Shown here: positions 23,101-30,693 of the stretch, one piece after another
Numbering within the stretch: position 1 is the first letter of the stretch
Layout of the letters: each line of letters begins with the position of its first letter
NCBI GenBank assembly: GCA_903813345.2
Contig: CAIIXF020000012.1
Span: forward strand, 30,467,001-30,531,000
Length of the DNA: 64,000 nucleotides
Direction of reading: 5' to 3'
Source of the DNA: Owenia fusiformis
Taxonomy: Eukaryota > Annelida > Polychaeta > Sabellida > Oweniidae
Notes under the pieces: generated by a model
What the model was told of the DNA's origin: nothing
The model's input: only the letters and a program-made list of their open reading frames with translations
Database searches by the model: none
Made by a program: the position numbers and the translations under genes

Positions 23101-23344
23101 GTCGCTTTAACTGTAATAATATTCTTAAAATGTTCTCCAGGCGGCTCGATTATTAAATCAAAAATTAAACTATTTTCCTCTTTTCACAGTTTTTCTGCAC
23201 CTATAAAGACTTTCTGCGATTTACCTCATTATGTTATTCTAAGCAAAGAAAATACTATTTAGATTTCCTACCATTCTTAATATTCATAACACAAATGATT
23301 AGGAATGCCAACCATATTGCCCGAGAACGCTTGGGTCGTGCCAT
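8007..23344 (-). CDS. Gene A: secreted EGF-repeat protein, 3' end not found
   Basis: Thirteen candidate exons are described below. Joined, they give a 24-codon signal-peptide exon, then nine EGF-like exons, a 90-nt half-EGF exon, a 42-nt linker exon and another EGF exon, in all 493 codons plus one base. Every internal junction is phase 1, so any exon can be lost or duplicated without changing frame. EGF modules of this kind form disulfide-bonded, adhesive or ligand-binding stalks outside the cell. The paralogue (gene B) continues with two exons for a GCRARF module. These are missing here, because homology stops at 7505 in satellite DNA; they lie left of the window or are lost. One exon (13743-13865) carries an in-frame TGA, and several exon relics lie between the good ones. 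Exon borders are my inference from GT/AG sites, phase and cysteine spacing; no transcript supports them. Confidence 0.75.
8280..9005. repeat. Intronic tandem repeat of gene A
   Basis: Two diverged copies of about 220 bp, starting at tgcctagccctaag near 8284 and 8757 and ending at atgttcgaat, flank a spacer with repeated agaccgaagagcag words. The block lies in the intron between exons 12 and 13 and is duplicated in gene B at 41.93-42.66 kb. Its small open frames show no domain. Confidence 0.75.
9184..9225 (-). CDS. Gene A exon 12: 42-nt linker exon
   Basis: Small exon between tatttttcag and gtaagagca, phase 1-1, reading VPDSNTNCSWPSN. It is conserved with good splice sites in gene B at 42839-42880, which is the main reason to trust so short an exon. 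Confidence 0.75.
9644..9733 (-). CDS. Gene A exon 11: EGF-like exon
   Basis: 90 nt between ctattttttag and gtaagattt, phase 1-1. It encodes PCNEGVAIPWNGGFQCLC then PPNKKGLNCSE, four cysteines, the C-terminal part of an EGF fold. Twin at 43298-43387. Confidence 0.85.
10725..10865 (-). CDS. Gene A exon 10: chimeric EGF-like module
   Basis: 141 nt, phase 1-1, donor gtaagcact. The first half and the flanking intron match 11731-11865 almost exactly, but the second half differs (ANTNGGVSCTCLPGYQGNG). Unlike the other exons it encodes its own sixth cysteine (DCKM). The next exon begins with CT rather than GT, which fits. A damaged relative lies at 46501. Confidence 0.85.
11041..11105 (-). pseudogene. 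5'-deleted EGF exon relic
   Basis: The 3' half of an EGF exon (INCVCKSGYVGNGTS) with an intact gtaaag donor. A deletion removed the first half and the acceptor, fusing mid-exon sequence to the intron word tttgacatagcatctttg found upstream of the intact exons. Confidence 0.8.
11237..11359 (-). CDS. Gene A exon 9: EGF-like module
   Basis: Duplicate of 12237-12359, shifted by 1,000 bp, with the same residues by eye and intact splice sites. Confidence 0.85.
11731..11865 (-). CDS. Gene A exon 8: EGF-like module
   Basis: Duplicate of 12731-12865, shifted by 1,000 bp; one clear coding difference (Ser for Pro in the CTCK.GF segment). Same acceptor, donor and phase. Confidence 0.85.
12041..12105 (-). 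pseudogene. 5'-deleted EGF exon relic, second copy
   Basis: Exact counterpart of the relic at 11041, 1,000 bp away, so the deletion came before the tandem duplication. Confidence 0.8.
12237..12359 (-). CDS. Gene A exon 7: EGF-like module
   Basis: 123 nt between ttatatttcag and gtaaagtat, phase 1-1. It contains YPDPCNSPFNICNYNANC and CVCKSGFLGNGTS. Same as 11237-11359, exactly 1,000 bp away. Confidence 0.85.
12731..12865 (-). CDS. Gene A exon 6: EGF-like module
   Basis: 135 nt between atatatttcag and gtaaagtat, phase 1-1. It contains VVDPCADPALNNCDANAEC and CTCKPGFLGNGTS, with the sixth cysteine made across the next junction. Near-identical to 11731-11865 and to the first half of 10725-10865. 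Confidence 0.85.
12984..13140 (-). pseudogene. Split and mutated EGF exon relic
   Basis: A good acceptor (atagttcag) is followed by YFDPCGSPFYKCK and a stop, the first third of an exon like 12237-12359. About 100 bp further along the gene lies NANRAPES, matching NANCTPVS with a Cys to Arg change. No functional EGF can be built. Confidence 0.65.
13460..13712. repeat. Repeat rich in cggacaaaatggga words
   Basis: A block with many ggacaa / gtccg words and imperfect inverted ends (ataattgtctgtcgt at the left, ggacaatgtcccataattc at the right) sits next to the EGF exon. Copies lie near 15.75-15.99 and 17.60-17.85 kb. It looks like a MITE-type insert copied with the exon; the open frames in it have no domain. 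Confidence 0.5.
13743..13865 (-). pseudogene. Gene A exon 5: EGF-like copy A with nonsense codon
   Basis: Twin of the exons at 16024 and 17881, but the second Gly codon of the STGGSD motif is TGA (plus-strand tca at 13795-13797) instead of GGA. Splice sites look the same as in the intact copies. Inclusion would truncate the protein; skipping keeps the frame because both ends are phase 1. Confidence 0.8.
14683..15048 (+). mobile_element. LINE reverse transcriptase C-terminal fragment
   Basis: A 121-codon frame with motifs LPEFYVKMLGCW, NNSILWNNNIIKI, W..KGINFLKDIC and YEQLSHIIG, the layout seen just after the reverse transcriptase domain of many non-LTR retrotransposons. It is 5'-truncated and lies opposite to gene A in an intron. 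About 370 bp of 3' sequence follows, including a doubled gaaacatccctgagaatttc segment and a C-rich stretch at 15331-15372. Confidence 0.7.
16024..16146 (-). CDS. Gene A exon 4: EGF-like module, repeat copy B
   Basis: 123-nt twin of the exon at 17881 with an open frame (STGGSDYTCTC). It lies in the middle one of three repeated blocks at 13.3-14.15, 15.61-16.46 and 17.46-18.3 kb. Phase 1-1, donor gtaagtatt. Confidence 0.75.
16460..17087. other. Intron stretch without recognised feature
   Basis: AT-rich gene A intron sequence between repeat blocks. I see no exon, RNA or element; two gcgtgacggc words near 16670 and 16855 are the only visible repeats. Confidence 0.5.
17126..17286 (-). pseudogene. 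Split EGF exon relic, second copy
   Basis: Copy of the relic at 12984-13140 in the other 2.66-kb duplicate, with the same stop and Cys to Arg change. Confidence 0.65.
17881..18003 (-). CDS. Gene A exon 3: EGF-like module, repeat copy C
   Basis: 123 nt, phase 1-1, with donor gtaagtatt. It contains PTDPCLTLVPCDSNAEC and CTCQPGFEGDG, a normal EGF cysteine pattern with the sixth cysteine split at the donor. The acceptor (gtattgaag) has a poor pyrimidine tract. It differs from the copies at 16024 and 13743 by a few bases, including Val to Phe near the end. Confidence 0.75.
18821..19186 (+). mobile_element. LINE fragment, second copy
   Basis: Duplicate of 14683-15048 with a few amino acid changes (Val to Asp, Ile to Leu) and the same C-rich 3' tail at 19469-19510. 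It was copied as part of the 2.66-kb block, not by a new insertion. Confidence 0.7.
19967..20087. repeat. Small inverted-repeat element (MITE-like)
   Basis: Ends gaaattcgtttacgaa and tttacgaatttc, with internal gaatgacttacgaa against ttcgtaagtcattc, so about 120 bp folds back on itself. Confidence 0.6.
20103..21960. repeat. Tandem repeat interrupted by a palindrome
   Basis: Two direct copies sharing ggttccaccgtcgatttttt start near 20103 and 21505. Each continues through ttccaagaaaattc and then ttgacgccat...taaactttgat. Without the 1-kb palindrome between, the unit is about 0.4 kb. Confidence 0.7.
20414..21395. mobile_element. Long palindrome / foldback element
   Basis: Two arms of about 480 bp pair almost throughout, from aattgaccttttgcgatcag at the left to its reverse complement at 21395. 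The centre is at about 20881 in gcaaatcatcaattgatgatttgc. Poly-C and poly-G runs near 21100-21140 and at 20694 lie in the arms. No coding capacity. It interrupts a tandem repeat in gene A intron 2. Confidence 0.8.
22494..22571. repeat. Short hairpin element
   Basis: aacttatgatcggacataag and cttatgtccaatcataagtt face each other across about 35 bp. Confidence 0.65.
22881..23012 (-). CDS. Gene A exon 2: EGF-like module
   Basis: Preceded by tatattccag and followed by gtaagtact, 132 nt, phase 1 at both ends. It holds five cysteines (LC, FC, FC, SCTC) ending in FGV plus a T. That T joins the GT of the next exon to give the sixth cysteine. Confidence 0.8.
23272..23344 (-). CDS. Gene A exon 1: start and signal peptide
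   Basis: Reads MARPKRSRAIWLAFLIIC then VMNIKN, a basic start followed by a hydrophobic core, typical of a secretory signal peptide. It ends at phase 1 before gtaggaaat. The start sits in ttccagattaaaATGG; the same start context and most residues recur in gene B at 49010, which supports both calls. The ttccag just upstream may be an acceptor for a 5'UTR intron. Confidence 0.8.
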
Positions 23345-23640
23345 TTTAATCTGGAAAGCGAAAACAAAATAAATACAGGTAAACCACATCTCATGCCACT
23401 TTAATTTGGAGAAGAGACGAGATTGAACAGAAAATCACATCTTGAATGAGTACTATTTAATCTGGAAAACGGAACCATTTGTTGATACCGTTTTCACCTA
23501 TACTAGGCAATTAAGGTGTGTCCGATTCCAATCAAAAGACAGTATTTCATTTGATTGATGGTACCATTTTACTCCGGAAAAATAGCACAGTGGATCTACA
23601 GATTTGCCGATACAATTTTATTTGGGAAAGCAAAAGGAAT
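23345..23640 (-). promoter_or_regulatory. Repeated start-site motif upstream of gene A
   Basis: On the minus strand the start context ctttccagattaaaatgg is echoed in diverged form near 23405, 23460, 23572 and 23615, spaced 45-110 bp. Each echo holds a pyrimidine-cag and a short AT stretch. This looks like local duplication around the first exon; promoter function is not shown. Confidence 0.35.
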
Positions 23641-23808
23641 TGTACAATGATTTTTTTTATTTATTATTCTATTCAAACATTACAAGTACAATAATTGGAA
23701 CAATTCAGATATTTTCACACCACCTTGATTCATTCAGATATTTGCAGCAGTCATACTTTTAAGTTCAGGTACATACTAAAATGTTTTTTTTTCAAATTGC
23801 GCCTCATA

Positions 23809-25709
23809 CAAATTTTGATTCACTTCGTCGAACTATTTTATGAAAATATAGTACTTAATTGCAAGGGTAAGTCTATTTGGTAAGATATTATTCTCATTAG
23901 CAATTGCCTTCCAAAAACCATGTCACGGGCATTTAAATCGAAATCAACTTTAAATAGACGCTTTAAATTCCCTTTGATTGCTTTCAGAAATACAGGGTGA
24001 CCGGAAAAAAAGGAGACCATTGAAGTAATCAATTTCTCCTAAACTAGACAAGTGCCATCAATGGAATTTTGCATACACTGGAACAGTTATATGGAAATTT
24101 GTTACTGAAGGTTTCAATACAAGCATTCAACTGGTTCAGGAGCTATGATCATTTACATAACATGCTCCAAATAGGCACAATTGAGACCAACGCAGAGTTG
24201 GATTCATATGGCAAACTACCCTTACATGTTCTGCCCTCTATGGCATTATTATGGCATTACATATAGCAGTGATTGCCTTCTTTAGGTCAACAATAGTCTG
24301 AGGATTGTTTTGGTATAGATTGTCTTTCAAATATCCATACAAAAAGAAATCAGCAGGATTCAAGTCTAGGCTGTAATGGCAATGAAGGGTTATCTGACAT
24401 GTGGTTCATCATCCTGTTGCCAAAGTGCTGATTTACCAAATCTTAAGAGTCACTTTAGGTATTGGGCATAGTGCCATGTTACTAAAACCCCTATATGGCA
24501 CAATTAAATCCCATATGGAAACCAAGGGCTGCCCAAAACCTCCTTAGGATGATACTGTAACTGAGTGGGACCACTGAGTCAGAAGCCATAGGTCAGATAA
24601 GCTTTGTCTCCATACACCTCAAATTTGAATCAACCTGATTTCTTTTTGTGGGGCAATTTGAAAGACAATGTGTACCAAAACAATCCTGAGACAATTGCTG
24701 ACCTAAAGGTGGCAATAAATGCTAAATGTAATGCCATAATAAGGTCGGAATATGTAAGGGTATTTGCCAAATGTATCCAGCTCTGCGTTGGTCTCAATTG
24801 CGCCTATTTGGAGCATGTTATGTAAATGATCATAGCTCCTGAACCAGTTGACTGCTTGTATTGACACTTTCAGGAACAAATTTCCATAGAACTGTCCTGA
24901 TGTATGCAAAATTTCATTGATGTCACTAGTCTATTTTAGGAGATATTGCCTATTTCAATGGTCTCCTTTTTTTCCGGTCACCCTGTATTTGAATCCTTTT
25001 GCACTTCCAGAATTTGTGTTTTAACGTATCTCGAAAGGCACAATAGTTACATTTAGAATCATTTTTAATGCCTATCTGTGCTAAAAAGGCATTTGTAGTA
25101 CAGATACCATGAAGTATTTTAAATTGAAGTTGTTTATTCTGTTTCGTACACATTTACATGTAAGGCATTTTAAAATAATCGGTTCTCTTTAATTCACGAT
25201 CATGTTTGTCTTTATATAACGGTTCCAAGAACTTGTTTCCATTTAATACTGTTTGATACAAATTTTGATTCACTTCGTCGAACTCTTTTATAAAAATATA
25301 GTACTTAATTGCAAGGGTAAGTCTATTTGGTAAGATATTATTCTCATTAGCAATTGCCTTCCAAAAACAATGTCACGGGCATTTAAATCGAAATCAACTT
25401 TAAATAGACGCTTTAAATTCCCTTTGATTGCTTTCAGAAATATTTGAATCCTTTTGCACTTCCAGAATTTGTGTTTTAACGTATCTCGAAAGGCACAATA
25501 GTCACATTTAGAATCATTTTTAATGCCTATCTGTTCTAAAAAGGCATTTGTAGTACAGATACCATGAAGTATTTTAAATTGAAGTTGTTTATTCTTTTTC
25601 GTACACATTTACATGTAAGGCATTTTAAAATAATCGGTTCTCCTTAATTCACGATCATGTTTGTCTTTATATAACGGTTCCAAGAACTTGTTTCCATTTA
25701 ATACTGTTT
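23809..25709. repeat. Tandem duplication of a LINE tail, one copy interrupted
   Basis: A unit of about 450 bp (acaaattttgattcacttcg to ccatttaatactgtttga) occurs at 23809-25256 with a 993-bp element inside it, and again uninterrupted at 25257-25709. Confidence 0.85.
23993..24985. mobile_element. TIR element with TA target duplication
   Basis: Ends cagggtgaccgg...ccggtcaccctg flanked by TA on both sides (23991-23992, 24986-24987). The adjacent empty copy reads tttcagaaatatttgaatcc at 25434, so the insertion is exactly defined. The arms are long inverted repeats of about 330 bp encoding the same transposase-like C-terminal segment on opposite strands (NWFRSYDHLHNMLQIG; DFFLWGNLKDNVYQ near 24630). 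It is a rearranged, non-autonomous Tc1/mariner-type element. Confidence 0.85.
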
Positions 25710-26179
25710 GAATTGATTTAATCGTTATTCTAGAAATTGTCACCTCTTTTTCACCAAGTTTCAAATACACGAGTTCTTCCTGTATGCTGGGTTCAAAGGT
25801 CGAATTTAAATCCGATTTCAATAAACGTTTCCAATCATTCGGTATAGCCTATATGATTGAAAAATACTCAAGAAATATAAATGACTCTCTTTTCCATGAC
25901 ATGTTTGTACATCACCTCCTAATCATTAATTAGGATTGATTTGTTATTCAAAATTATTTCCCCTTCAACCTCTGAACTGGTTCTAGGCGGCGACATATTT
26001 CTTAATTCTGAATAGTTTCGAAGCAAATTCATATAAAAGGTAGGAACATTGTGTGCTAGTCTTTTAATATCATAATTACATTGCAACAAAAAACTCAGTC
26101 CTCCAAGACGCTTGAAATAAACTTGAGGAATAAGCTTCAAGTGGCTAGTTTGTGTGTCAAGTAGACGTCTTAACCACAT
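25288..26179 (-). mobile_element. LINE 3' part (connection and zinc-knuckle region)
   Basis: Minus-strand frames in LINE order: MWLRRLL...YFKRLGGLSFLLQCN and FYMNLLRNYSELRN (26179-25919), a linker (25821-25609), then LQFKILHGICTTNAFL with C.YC.....HKFWKC (25608-25288). Stops separate the parts, so it is dead. No upstream catalytic domain was seen. It lies 5' of gene A's first exon on the same strand. Confidence 0.75.
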
Positions 26180-26244
26180 AAATTTCAGGGCTTTCTACAT
26201 TGTGAACATATTGAAACTTCGAAACTGCCTGGGACTTGATTATG

Positions 26245-26330
26245 AGAACCTTTCCATAAGAAGTAAGATATACAAGGGCCGAGCAATATATTCGCTACTT
26301 TTATTTTCTTTTATATTTGTTTATTTCCAT
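26245..26330 (+). mobile_element. LINE end fragment, opposite orientation
   Basis: tacaagggccgagcaatata is the reverse complement of sequence at 28856-28882 and reads YKGRAIYSLL on the plus strand, as the piece at 28815 does on the minus strand. Two LINE tails thus face each other around 26.3-28.85 kb. Confidence 0.55.
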
Positions 26331-26600
26331 TGAAATTTGGTACAGACATAGAGTGTAGAATTCCGCATCTTCTGATTCCATTTTCAAGCCCATTGCCAAA
26401 TATGGCAAAAAATTATGGTTGTCATAGCAACGGGAGGAATGAGCCACTGGAGCTGCCCAGAATTTTACTGCAATTGCACATGCAACACTATCTTTATATG
26501 CCCATTTCTCATAACAAAAACATTCAGTTTGGGTAATTTTTATAAACATTGTTTACTGGACATTGATCCAATATTCAGAACAATGGTTGTGATGTCATAG

Positions 26601-27077
26601 ATGTTCTTTTCAAACAATAAAGAGGTCACAATTGATCCGCATATACATCACAAAAGAGAGACTCTGCTTCCTGAGTTGCAGGTCTTGCGAAAGAACTTCA
26701 TGGATGCAGTTCGTAAAAAGCGCCCAGTATTGATCAACCATATGATATATCATCAAGATAATGCTCCATCACACAGGGCCCGTGAGGTAACTGATATATC
26801 AGCAGCTCTAAACATTGAAAAAGTTGATCATGCACCATACAGTCCAGACCTTGCATTGTGCGACTTTGAAATTTTCGGCAAACTGAAGAATGAGCTACGC
26901 GGGCAGAGGTTTGGTGACCGTGAAGAAGTGGTTGAGGCCGTCCATAAGGCCCTAAAAGACCTATATGGAAATGGAAACGGACTGCAACAGGCCTATCAAG
27001 ACTGGCTTTCCCGATGTAGAAAATGCATAGCTGCAGATGGACACTATTTTGAGAATGAGGCATGGAATGAGGAGTAA
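26601..27077 (+). mobile_element. mariner-type transposase, C-terminal fragment
   Basis: The 158-codon frame has HQDNAPSHRA (D53) and YSPDLALCDF (D88), with 34 residues between the acidic residues as in DD34D mariner transposases, followed by KLKNELRGQRF. The N-terminal DNA-binding region and first catalytic Asp are missing. I did not find clean terminal repeats, so it is a relic. Confidence 0.85.
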
Positions 27078-27119
27078 CTGTCTTAATTAACAAAAAGCAT
27101 GTTTATCCAAAATGATGGC

Positions 27120-27600
27120 ATATTCTATACTTTCTATACTTTCGAACTGCTTTTTTAAATGATACTTTTTTCAGTCTTAGACGATTGGACTCTCTAAAGT
27201 CTATACATGTCTATACTTTCTATACTGTCTATACTTTTGATTTTGGTGAATTCCCTATATCTATACTTTCGATACTTTCTATACTTTACATTTTGGTGAA
27301 ATCCCTATGTCTATACTTTCGATACTTTCTATACATTGTAAAACAATATGTGACGTCATAAGTTTCTTGGTCACTTTCGATTTTGGTGAATTGCCTCAAT
27401 GTATTGTAAAACAATATGTGATAGAAAGTATAGAAACTATAGACATCTAATTTGTCAAAGACAGTTTTGTGAAAAGCAGATAGAAAGTATAGAAACTGTA
27501 GACATCTGAAGACAGTTATGGGGAAACGCAGATCGAAAGTATAGAAAGTATAGAAACTATAGACATCTGATTTGTCGAAGACAGTTACAGTACAGGTCTT
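27120..27600. repeat. Degenerate ctatactttcgatac repeat
   Basis: Irregular copies of ctatactttctatac and its reverse complement, related to the minisatellite at 28030. Short frames only. Confidence 0.7.
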
Positions 27601-27629
27601 GCCGAAGATCTTATAATTATGCATCGCGG

Positions 27630-27765
27630 CGCAGAACTTCGGTGCATCCATCGGTGCATCGATGCACCCATTTCGGTGCATCGATCGGCGCGTTCGATGC
27701 ACCGATTGATGCACCGATCGTTGCAATGGGGAATTCTGTCGGTGCATCGAATGTTGCGCCGATCG
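27630..27765. repeat. Cluster of ggtgcatcgatgcacc palindromes
   Basis: About eight overlapping copies of gtgcatcgat / cggtgcatc words, a GC-richer island in AT-rich DNA. It splits the minisatellite into two parts. Confidence 0.7.
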
Positions 27766-28029
27766 GCACAATAACTTGGGACAGGGTAAATTACAATGGG
27801 GACAGATTATTTTTTAGTCTGATATCTGTACATTTAGATTGTACGCCAAACGTATAAATACTTTATAATCCTACTCTTCGAACACAGTATTTTAATTAGA
27901 CATTGACTTTTAACAAATATAAGCCAGCTCAAAATACTGTATATTTGAAATGTTTCGTACAATTTGCGTTTGTTATATATAACCCGACATTGCGTCGATC
28001 GGCACATATTTTCACTGATCATTAATAAA

Positions 28030-28622
28030 TAACGTCTTTACATGTATGGGGAAAAGCAGATAGAAAGTATAGAATCTATAGACATCTGATTTGTCAAAGA
28101 CAGTTATGGGGAAAAGCAGATCGAAAGTATAGAAAGTATAGAAACTATAGACATCTGATTTGTCGAAGACAGTTATGGGAAAAAGCAGATCGAATGTATA
28201 GAAAGTATAGACATTTGATATGTCGAAGTCAGTTCTGGGAAATAGCAGATAGAAAGTATAGAGAGTATAGAAACTATAGACATCTGATTTGTCTAAGACA
28301 GTTATAGGAAAAAGCAGATCGAAAGTATAGAAACTATAGAAACTATAGACATCTGATTTGTAGAAGACAGTTATGGGGAAAAGCAGATCGAAAGTATAGA
28401 AAGTATAGAAACTATAGACATCTGCTTTGTCAAAGGCAGTTAGTATGAAAGGGCATTTCGAAAGTATAGAAACTATAGACATCTGATTTGTCAAAGGCAG
28501 TTGGTATGAAAAAGCAGTTCGAAAGTATAGAAAGTATAGAAACGTCGAAGGTAGATAGTATGAAAAAGGAGATCGAAAGTATAGAAAGTATAGACAATGT
28601 ATAGAAAGTATAGACATTGCCA
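28030..28622. repeat. Minisatellite of about 60-70 bp units
   Basis: Repeats of agatcgaaagtatagaaagt plus aaactatagacatctgattt plus gtc(a/g)aagacagttatggg. Because the unit is often a multiple of three, the minus strand holds a 203-codon open frame of repeated YSFYTFYTFDLLFPI. I read that as a by-product, not a gene. Confidence 0.85.
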
Positions 28623-28814
28623 TAATTCTGGATATACCTCACAAAAAGGACATTTTGTATAAAAGTTGTTTTCTGAAACATTGTCACAAATGTCAGCTCC
28701 GGTGGTCACTATCAACCAATATTCAATGCCATGTAAAATATTACGGATGTAACCAAGTAAATGCACATTTGGTGATATTACAGAAAAATGTTTTTTCTAT
28801 TATTTTGGAAAATT

Positions 28815-28997
28815 TCAGGTAAGATACTTTATTATTAACAATTTGAGAGCAAAAAGTAGCGAATATATTGCTCGGCCCTTGTAATATTTGATTACTAGTG
28901 ACATCCTATTTAGCAAAGCGTTTTCATTATTTACAGATCTTCCGAACACCATATCATGGGCATTAAAATCAGGATTAACATTAAATAATTTGTTCAT
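28815..28997 (-). mobile_element. LINE C-terminal fragment
   Basis: LFNVNPDFNAHDMVFGRS parallels LFKVDFDLNARDIVFGRQ of the LINE at 25288, so this is another copy of the same family. It ends at the inverted junction shared with 26274-26300. Confidence 0.6.
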
Positions 28998-28999
28998 AT

Positions 29000-29740
29000 T
29001 TCACCAGTCTCGTGTTGTAACTTACACTGCGCGTTCAACTGTCACGTTTAATTTAGTACACAGTCGGTGATTATATCCACAACATCTCTAGGGGGCTTCT
29101 GTGATCTTGAACGTTTTTCTTTCTATTTCTAATTTTTGGGCCCTAAATCTGCCAAATTTTAATAAATCGGCATTCACTCAAAATATAATATCATGAAAAA
29201 ACACACAGCGTGAGCAATGAGGGAATGTGGGAATGAGAAACATCAACATCATTCAAAGTAAGCTGTATGGTTATGTGTCGGTCATGGAAATAAAAAGAAA
29301 GCATATAGCATGTGGAATAGGAATGTAACGGTTACATACATCGCTATTCCCACAAAGTTATAACATGATCATAAGTGAAACTGATAGTGAAATGTATTGT
29401 TTCCTGGTTTGGCAATGACTCATTCTTTGCTTTAATTTAAATATAAACATAAAAATATGAATAAAAGTAGTTTTTGATTGTACGTTTATATTTCACATCG
29501 TTTTTAAGTAATTTTGTATCCTTTTTTAACACTTGCTTGATAAAGTTTTACGAAGACAATTGAACTTATTCAAAAATTATATAACGATGATCTTAACGCT
29601 CATATACCGGCTCATATACCGGTACAGTTGAGTCAGAATTACTTCAGAATTTGACAACCTTATCTTATAGAATCGCATTTTAAAGTAATATCACGATAGC
29701 TTTGCATTTAAAACGACTACTCGTATTGTTGTGTTTTAGA
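29000..29740. other. AT-rich stretch without recognised feature
   Basis: No convincing exon, RNA or terminal repeat on either strand. It joins the LINE remnant to the duplicated flank that starts near 29.75 kb. Confidence 0.5.
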
Positions 29741-30079
29741 GTAGAAGCCTGGTACTGGGAGGGATTCTGACTTCAATTTCATTACCACTTTAAGGGCCAA
29801 AATTCCCCTTTGACATGAAACGTTGCCAACTACCTTTTAATGAGCATCCCTTTCTTATTGAAGCAATGGATCTCACATATTTTGACCCAAGAATACAATT
29901 GTCTGGTTAAAATCGGCACTTTTTACAGAAAAAAATGGAGGCCAGATCTAAAAGGCGCACAATCCCATCCTTTCAAACGATAAATGAAATCATAGGACAA
30001 ACTTCATCATCGTTTGTTTCTAAAGAGGTCAGTTGCTCAATATCTAGGTTCGTTACATCGAGGTTCATTGCCAATGTAA

Positions 30080-30219
30080 TGCCTGGGTCACATATGCTCT
30101 GATCCATCGGCCGGCGCCCGGCCGATTGAGTGTTTTGTTCAATATTGTATTTAATTTTGAACAAAATACTCAATCGGCCGGGCGCCGTAGTGAAAATTGG
30201 AGCAAATGTGACCAAGGCA
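30080..30219. mobile_element. Harbinger-like MITE with TAA target duplication
   Basis: Ends tgcctgggtcac and gaccaaggca are inverted repeats. Inside is a near-perfect hairpin ggcgcccggccgattgagt / actcaatcggccgggcgcc. The paralogous flank at 49685 reads ccaatgtaaggcccatcc with no insert; here it is ccaatgtaa-[element]-taaggcccatcc, giving a 3-bp TAA duplication, the rule for PIF/Harbinger. No coding capacity. Confidence 0.85.
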
Positions 30220-30546
30220 TAAGGCCCATCCTTCGTCATGCCGTTTACATAAAAGAAGTTTGTTCAACCTAACTATCTCCAGTTGATTTTGGCAAAGTTT
30301 TAGACATCTACATGCATTTCAACCAGGTCAGTTAATAAATTACAATGACCAAGTCAATCAATGTGCCTATTGGCAAGTAACCATTAAGTGTTACGTAAAA
30401 CTTTCCAAAAAACCGGTTTAGACTATAGTCTCCTGGATTGGTCATTTTTTAAAAACTTGGGGAGTTGGAAAATTCCAGTATATTGAAATCGTCTCCCTGA
30501 AGATAAAACAATTCGCGAGACATAATAATTATCCAAGGGATAATAT

Positions 30547-30693
30547 GATATTATATAATGGTTGATTCCGTATATCGTGTTTATACTCAAGTGAGTATAT
30601 GATATATTCACTAGTGACTGAAGGGAACGAGTGAATATATCATATACTCACGAGAGTATAACGATATACAGAATCAACCATTATATGATCTTA
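30547..30693. mobile_element. Palindromic MITE
   Basis: atataatggttgattc...gaatcaaccattatat with arms carrying gtatatcgt and gagtatatgatatattcac. Half of this palindrome is found in the gene A intron repeats at 14.01, 16.29 and 18.14 kb, where the second arm is replaced by other sequence. Confidence 0.8.

Noticed and set aside
28012-28623. 203-codon minus-strand frame
   Set aside because: Pure minisatellite translation of low complexity; kept only as a caution.
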